Program-made: the position numbers and the translations under genes
DNA from: Candidatus Polarisedimenticolia bacterium
GTDB lineage: Bacteria; Acidobacteriota; Polarisedimenticolia; Gp22-AA2
Assembly: GCA_036001465.1 (NCBI GenBank)
Contig: DASYUH010000030.1
Coordinates: 1-38,659, forward strand
Reading direction: 5' to 3'
Length of the DNA stretch: 38,659 bases
Shown here: positions 34,943-38,659 of the stretch, piece after piece
Layout of the letters: each line of letters begins with the position of its first letter
How positions within the stretch are numbered: position 1 is the stretch's first letter
Notes under the pieces: generated by a model
Told to the model about the DNA's origin: nothing
What the model saw: only the letters and a program-made list of their open reading frames with translations
Database searches by the model: none

Positions 34943-35623
34943 TTACGTCCGGTGCGCCCGCTCGGACGCCCGCGAGAAATACGCCTTGTAGAAGTGGTAG
35001 CACAGGATACAGAACGGCACGATGAGAAAGAGGACCTGCGTCCCTAAGGTTTCCCGCAAGAGCCCCAGAAGGATCACCACCGACGCCCCCGTCAATTGCG
35101 CGTTCAGGGTCCACGAGTACTTCTCGTACCAGATGCGGAACGGCGAGATCCCGTGCTCCAATCCCACCGCGACCGACACCAGTGACGTGTTCACCACGAA
35201 GAAGGTCAGCGCCGTCAGAAGCAGCGCCACCAGGGACGCCGGGGATGTCACGTCCCCCGGGCGGCCGCCGGTGGCATGGTAAACGTGCCCGCCGAGCCAG
35301 GCAGCCAGGACGAAATTGCACCAGTTGAAGGCCGCCTTGTACGCGGGCTGCCGGGGGCGGCCGACGGCCCAGAAGTAGGTCATGCTGACCGCGGCGAGGA
35401 GAATGGCCTCGCGGGTACCGAACAGGGCGATGGCGGCCAGCATCAAAGGCTGCAGGGTGGAGATGCGGGCGTTGTGTCCGAGGTCGAGGTTCATCGGCGC
35501 GGCCACGCAGGCGAACACCATGAGGAGCAGGTAGTCCGCCGTCAGCTGCGGCAGGCCGTGCAGCAGCGCTTCGAGAGTGGCGAGCCAGCTCAGTGCCGCC
35601 AGAGTCGCGAGGAAGATCGTCAT
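34943..35623 (-). CDS. Multi-pass membrane protein
   Basis: This 226-residue protein has about six hydrophobic helices, including ADYLLLMVFACVAAPMNL, PLMLAAIALFGTREAILLAAV, LVALLLTALTFFVVNTSLVSV and VLFLIVPFCILCYHFYKAYF. The layout resembles the membrane sensory modules that precede HD or GGDEF domains in other bacteria, but here it stands alone; this likeness is an impression only. Conserved-looking polar residues (NLDLGHNARIST, FNWCNF) lie in or near the helices. ATG 35623 follows AAGAGGATACGCTC, 12 bases after the subtilase stop, so the two are probably cotranscribed. Function unknown. Confidence 0.78.
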   Translation of the reverse strand: MTIFLATLAALSWLATLEALLHGLPQLTADYLLLMVFACVAAPMNLDLGHNARISTLQPLMLAAIALFGTREAILLAAVSMTYFWAVGRPRQPAYKAAFNWCNFVLAAWLGGHVYHATGGRPGDVTSPASLVALLLTALTFFVVNTSLVSVAVGLEHGISPFRIWYEKYSWTLNAQLTGASVVILLGLLRETLGTQVLFLIVPFCILCYHFYKAYFSRASERAHRT

Positions 35624-35635
35624 GAGCGTATCCTC

Positions 35636-37396
35636 TTAGGGGCCGCCACGCTTGCCACCGCCCCAGATGGCGCCCAGGATGTCGACGACGCTTGCGGTGT
35701 GCGTGAGGTTGGATCGGCTTCCTCCCCAGATGGCGCCGGTGGTCGTGACGACCGTGTTGTCGACGAGCGACAGCCGGCCGGTCTTGCCGCCGCCCCAGAT
35801 GGCGCCATAGGTCTGGACGATGTCCGACGGCACGTCCTTGAGGTAGATGCCGCTCAGCAGCCCCTTGTCGGCGCCCCAGACGCTGTCCACCTTCCAATCG
35901 CCGCCCCACAGGAGAGCGGTGTCCTGCATGTAGACGCCACCGTCGCCGGCCAGCAGGACGAAGGGGGACATGGCGAGAGAGACGCGCTCGCAGGCCTGAA
36001 GCGCCCGGTCCACATTGAGGAAGCCCGCGCCGGTCTCGAACACCAGGCGCCCGTCCTTCTGCGCGTACTTCATCAGACGGGCCTTGACGGTCGCCGGGTT
36101 CAGCGTCGGGTCCTTCTGGATCATCTGGGCCGCCGCGGCCGAGACCAGGGGCGCGGCCATCGACGTCCCCGAGAGCCGGATGTAGGCGCCGTCCTTGGTC
36201 GCATACTTCGTGTCGTTCTTGTACTCCCCGATCTTCAGGACCAGGCCGTGGAAGTTCGTATCGAGCCACGACCCGGGGGCTCGCGCCGATACGATCCCGA
36301 CCCCCGGGGCGACCAGGTCGGGCTTGGCGACGAAGTCGATGAGCGTCGGTCCCTTCGCGGAGAACCACGCCCTCTCGTCGTCCCCGATCGATGCCGTCCC
36401 CTTGTCGTTCATCGCCCCCACGGTGATGGCGCTCGGCTCGTTGGCGGGCGAGGTGATCGTGCCGAATCCGCCACCGACGTCGCCGTCGTTGCCGGCCGCC
36501 ACGACGACGACGATCCCGGCGTCGTGCGCCGCCCGCACCATGCGGCACAGGGGATCCGTCCGGAACGACTCGTAGATCGGGTGCCCGAGCGACAGGTTCA
36601 GGACGCGGATGTTGTAGGCGCCCTTGTTCCGGATCGCCCAGTCGATTCCCATCATGATGTCGGAGGTGTACCCGGTGCCGTCGGGGTAAAGCGCCCGGAT
36701 CGAGATGATCCGGGTCCCAGGGGACAGGCCTCTGAAGGTGCGGTACGAGAGGCTGTCGCTCGAGGCGTAGCCGCTCCCGTTGATGATGCCGATCACGTGC
36801 GTGCCGTGGCCGAAGTAGTCGGCCAGCCCCTTCTCGGTCCCGACGATCTCCACCTCGACGATCTGCGGCATGCTGGAGGGCCGAACCAGGTCCGGGTGGG
36901 CCACGACACCCGTGTCGATGACCGCGACCCCGACCCCCTTGCCGATGAGACCTCCGGAATTCTTGAACGCGAGGTCGCCCTCGACGGCGTCGACGGCCAC
37001 GTTGAGGTGGGCCGAGACCGGGACGTCGTAGGAGATCCGCTCGACGCCGGGCTCCGCGGCGAGCGCCTCGATCCGCCCGGCCGGGACGCGGGCCGAGTAG
37101 CCATGCAGGACGCCAAAGCGCGCCTTGACCGATCCGCCGCCGGCCCTGAGCCGCGCGAAATGGTCCGCATCGGGCTCGGCCTCGAGCTGCACGATGACCG
37201 GGATCAGTTCCCGAGGTCCAACGGATTCGAGCTGTTCCCTGACATCCGGAGAGAGCCTGTCCGGCTGCGCGCTCCCTCTCAGTCCCTGTGCTGCGGCGGA
37301 GGGAGCCGCCGAGACGGAGGGGGCCGCCAGCAGAAGCGCCGCGATCGCCAGGCTGATAACGAGTGTCTCTCTCAACGGCCTCAGTTTTGCGAGCAT
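35636..37396 (-). CDS. Secreted S8 (subtilisin-like) serine peptidase with IWGG-repeat C-terminus
   Basis: This 586-residue protein has a signal peptide (TLVISLAIAALLLAAPSVSA), an inhibitor-I9-like propeptide, and a subtilase domain. The triad is Asp161 (VAVIDTGV), His197 (FGHGTHVIG) and Ser411 (SGTSMAAP). The oxyanion Asn is in VVAAGNDGD. After the peptidase, about residues 500-586 contain repeated WGG units: LLWGGDWKVDSVWGADKG and three of GAIWGG (GGKTG, SRSN, GGKRG). Such tails may mediate surface attachment or sorting. ATG 37396 is preferred because the signal peptide starts there; the frame is open to a TTG at 37474. The gene heads a two-gene unit with the membrane protein. Confidence 0.92.
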   Translation of the reverse strand: MLAKLRPLRETLVISLAIAALLLAAPSVSAAPSAAAQGLRGSAQPDRLSPDVREQLESVGPRELIPVIVQLEAEPDADHFARLRAGGGSVKARFGVLHGYSARVPAGRIEALAAEPGVERISYDVPVSAHLNVAVDAVEGDLAFKNSGGLIGKGVGVAVIDTGVVAHPDLVRPSSMPQIVEVEIVGTEKGLADYFGHGTHVIGIINGSGYASSDSLSYRTFRGLSPGTRIISIRALYPDGTGYTSDIMMGIDWAIRNKGAYNIRVLNLSLGHPIYESFRTDPLCRMVRAAHDAGIVVVVAAGNDGDVGGGFGTITSPANEPSAITVGAMNDKGTASIGDDERAWFSAKGPTLIDFVAKPDLVAPGVGIVSARAPGSWLDTNFHGLVLKIGEYKNDTKYATKDGAYIRLSGTSMAAPLVSAAAAQMIQKDPTLNPATVKARLMKYAQKDGRLVFETGAGFLNVDRALQACERVSLAMSPFVLLAGDGGVYMQDTALLWGGDWKVDSVWGADKGLLSGIYLKDVPSDIVQTYGAIWGGGKTGRLSLVDNTVVTTTGAIWGGSRSNLTHTASVVDILGAIWGGGKRGGP

Positions 37397-37741
37397 GTCT
37401 GCGTGGCCCTCAGCTTTCCCTGCACCCCTGTCACCGATCCGACACCCTATCCGCCAGCGCGGGTGGCTGGTCAATAAGCAAAGACCCTGCCACGCGCGTC
37501 ACCGCGTCGCCGCCACGAAAGTGCCCATCCGTCATGGAGTTCCGGAGGCCTGGCGAATCAGCTGGAACGGGGGGGGAAAGGCTGCAATAACGCGATTCCC
37601 GGACACAAATCGCTGCCGGGGTCAGACGGGAGACTCTGAGCGCCGTGCGCTCAGTCGTTTAGCCGAGTGTCCAGCCCCCGCACACGGACTGTCCATCGGC
37701 CGCACGCCGGCTCAGCACAAGGCCGCGAAGATTCAGAGCCG
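37397..37741. other. Intergenic region, no gene seen
   Basis: I see no supported gene in these 345 bases. A TTGACC/GATAGG pair, 17 bases apart (minus strand, about 37445-37475), could be a weak promoter for the subtilase. A hairpin near 37636 is listed separately. Confidence 0.5.
37636..37654. terminator. Hairpin possibly ending the DUF481-like gene
   Basis: CTGAGCGC, CGT, GCGCTCAG is a perfect 8-bp stem with a 3-base loop, about 90 bases beyond the stop of the outer-membrane gene. The T-rich side (TCGTTT) is on the plus strand, so its use as an intrinsic terminator for the minus-strand gene is doubtful. Confidence 0.35.
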
Positions 37742-38614
37742 TCAGAACACGAGCACCAGCGCGGCGGTGAAGATCTTGTCGAACTCCTCGAACGGGATCT
37801 GGACGTTTTGCCCGGAATAGATCAGGGGGGCGCTGAAGCGCGGGATCTCCTGAAGCGCCGGCTCCCAGTCGTAGAGGAGCTGCGCCCCCATCTGAAGGGC
37901 GAGGTGCGGGCCCGAGGCAAAGCTGACCCAGGCTGTCATGTCGGCCCGCCGGTCCTCCGTCCGGTCCAGGTTCTGATCGACCACCAGCTCGTGGCCGATC
38001 GTCGCTCCGGTCGAGAATGTCTTCTGGAACTTCGACGACAGGCGCACCCCCGGGAATTCGTTGTCCTCGAGCGTATTGTCAATCACGTCGTTCTGCCGCG
38101 TCGACGTCGCGGCGATGTCGGTCCGGAACAGCGCCTTGTCCTTGTCGATCCACCGCGCCCCCACGCCTGCGATCTCCATGAACCGGTCCTTCAGGCCCTT
38201 CAGGCGATTGCGCTCCCAGCCGCCGCCGATCAGCCAGTACATCCGCTTCGCCATCAACCGATCGAACCGCAGCCCCACGATGTAGCTCTCGGCTTCCCAG
38301 TCGCTCTTGATCTCCACGACCTGGAAATCCGTCTGGCTCGGACCGAGGGCGAACCGAACCCTGGTCGTCGACTGGGCCTGATACCCGCTCGTCTGAAGCT
38401 CGAACATGGACTTGGCGCCCTTCGCTGCGAGCGTGTTCTTGATCCCCGCCGTCCATGCTTCGCTGTTCCCGTCCGTCACGATGACGCTCAGAAGCCCGAT
38501 GTCGGACCAGTCCGCCTTGCCGGCGGCATCCTGGGCCCGGGCCGCACCGACTTCTGCGATTGTGATTATTGCCAGGACGATGATTCCCTTCACGATCGAC
38601 TCGCGTTGTCTCAT
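37742..38614 (-). CDS. DUF481-like outer-membrane beta-barrel protein
   Basis: This 290-residue protein has a signal peptide (IIVLAIITIAEVGAARAQ). The mature part is a series of amphipathic strands typical of the DUF481/YdiY family of small outer-membrane barrels: WSDIGLLSVIVTDGNSEAWTAG, then SYIVGLRFDRLM, MYWLIGGGWERNRLKG, GARWIDKD and so on. The chain ends in phenylalanine (ALVLVF), the usual signal for barrel assembly. The DGNSE segment resembles the N-terminal family hallmark of alternating G-N-S residues. ATG 38614 follows AGGAGGTGCCTG. The role is unknown; such proteins are thought to be pores or scaffold barrels. Confidence 0.82.
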   Translation of the reverse strand: MRQRESIVKGIIVLAIITIAEVGAARAQDAAGKADWSDIGLLSVIVTDGNSEAWTAGIKNTLAAKGAKSMFELQTSGYQAQSTTRVRFALGPSQTDFQVVEIKSDWEAESYIVGLRFDRLMAKRMYWLIGGGWERNRLKGLKDRFMEIAGVGARWIDKDKALFRTDIAATSTRQNDVIDNTLEDNEFPGVRLSSKFQKTFSTGATIGHELVVDQNLDRTEDRRADMTAWVSFASGPHLALQMGAQLLYDWEPALQEIPRFSAPLIYSGQNVQIPFEEFDKIFTAALVLVF

Positions 38615-38647
38615 CAGGCACCTCCTGGTTGCATTTGCGAGAGATCG

Positions 38648-38653
38648 ATTCTA
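38648..38653 (-). promoter_or_regulatory. -10 box for the DUF481-like gene
   Basis: TAGAAT on the minus strand lies 34 bases before the ATG; the -35 region falls outside the window. Confidence 0.45.
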
Positions 38654-38659
38654 GTCGGT

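Overview
The window is GC-rich (roughly 70% by eye), gene-dense DNA from a Gram-negative-type bacterium. Outer-envelope proteins support this: a DUF481-like beta-barrel, a BON-domain protein, a lipoprotein and secreted M16 and S8 peptidases. The mix of an FHA-sigma54 activator, an S8 peptidase with IWGG-type C-terminal repeats and a three-domain BON protein is reminiscent of Acidobacteriota or a neighbouring deep lineage. That assignment is inference from gene content only. No rRNA, tRNA, CRISPR array, transposase or phage gene was found.

Layout. 1-6407 (+): a left-truncated HNH protein with a 36-bp in-frame repeat, a full-length Lhr helicase, an EVE-domain protein and a small zincin. 6391-11486 (+): a secreted helical protein, a triple-BON protein and an M16 peptidase pair, joined by very short overlaps. 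11557-12402 (-) is a RecB/Cas4-like Fe-S nuclease. 12570-14389 (+) holds a cyclophilin, a dCMP-deaminase-like enzyme and a receiver-plus-DHp protein. 14379-17118 is a divergent regulatory locus: an FHA-GAF-AAA-Fis activator of sigma54 (-) faces an unknown cysteine-containing protein (+). A textbook -24/-12 promoter and two palindromes lie between them.

16895-26568 (-) is a long metabolic block. It has two PatA-type putrescine aminotransferases, then an aldehyde dehydrogenase, a GabT-type aminotransferase, FabI, an ABC-2 exporter pair and a lipoprotein. The first four enzymes together can take putrescine to succinate through GABA. 26569-27018 is a divergent intergenic region with two strong inverted repeats. 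27019-30697 (+) encodes a HEAT-repeat protein and an HD-GYP-like protein that share an N-terminal module. 30730-37396 (-) contains an orphan NarL-type response regulator, WecB, a DegT-family sugar aminotransferase, a multi-pass membrane protein and a subtilase. A 96-bp tandem repeat lies upstream of wecB. The window closes with a DUF481-like outer-membrane protein (-).

The best candidate for a new system is the sigma54 locus at 14.4-17.1 kb. Activator, operator-like palindromes, sigma54 promoter and an uncharacterised target gene are all visible within about 900 bp of each other. Second is the shared N-terminal module in the HEAT/HD-GYP operon.
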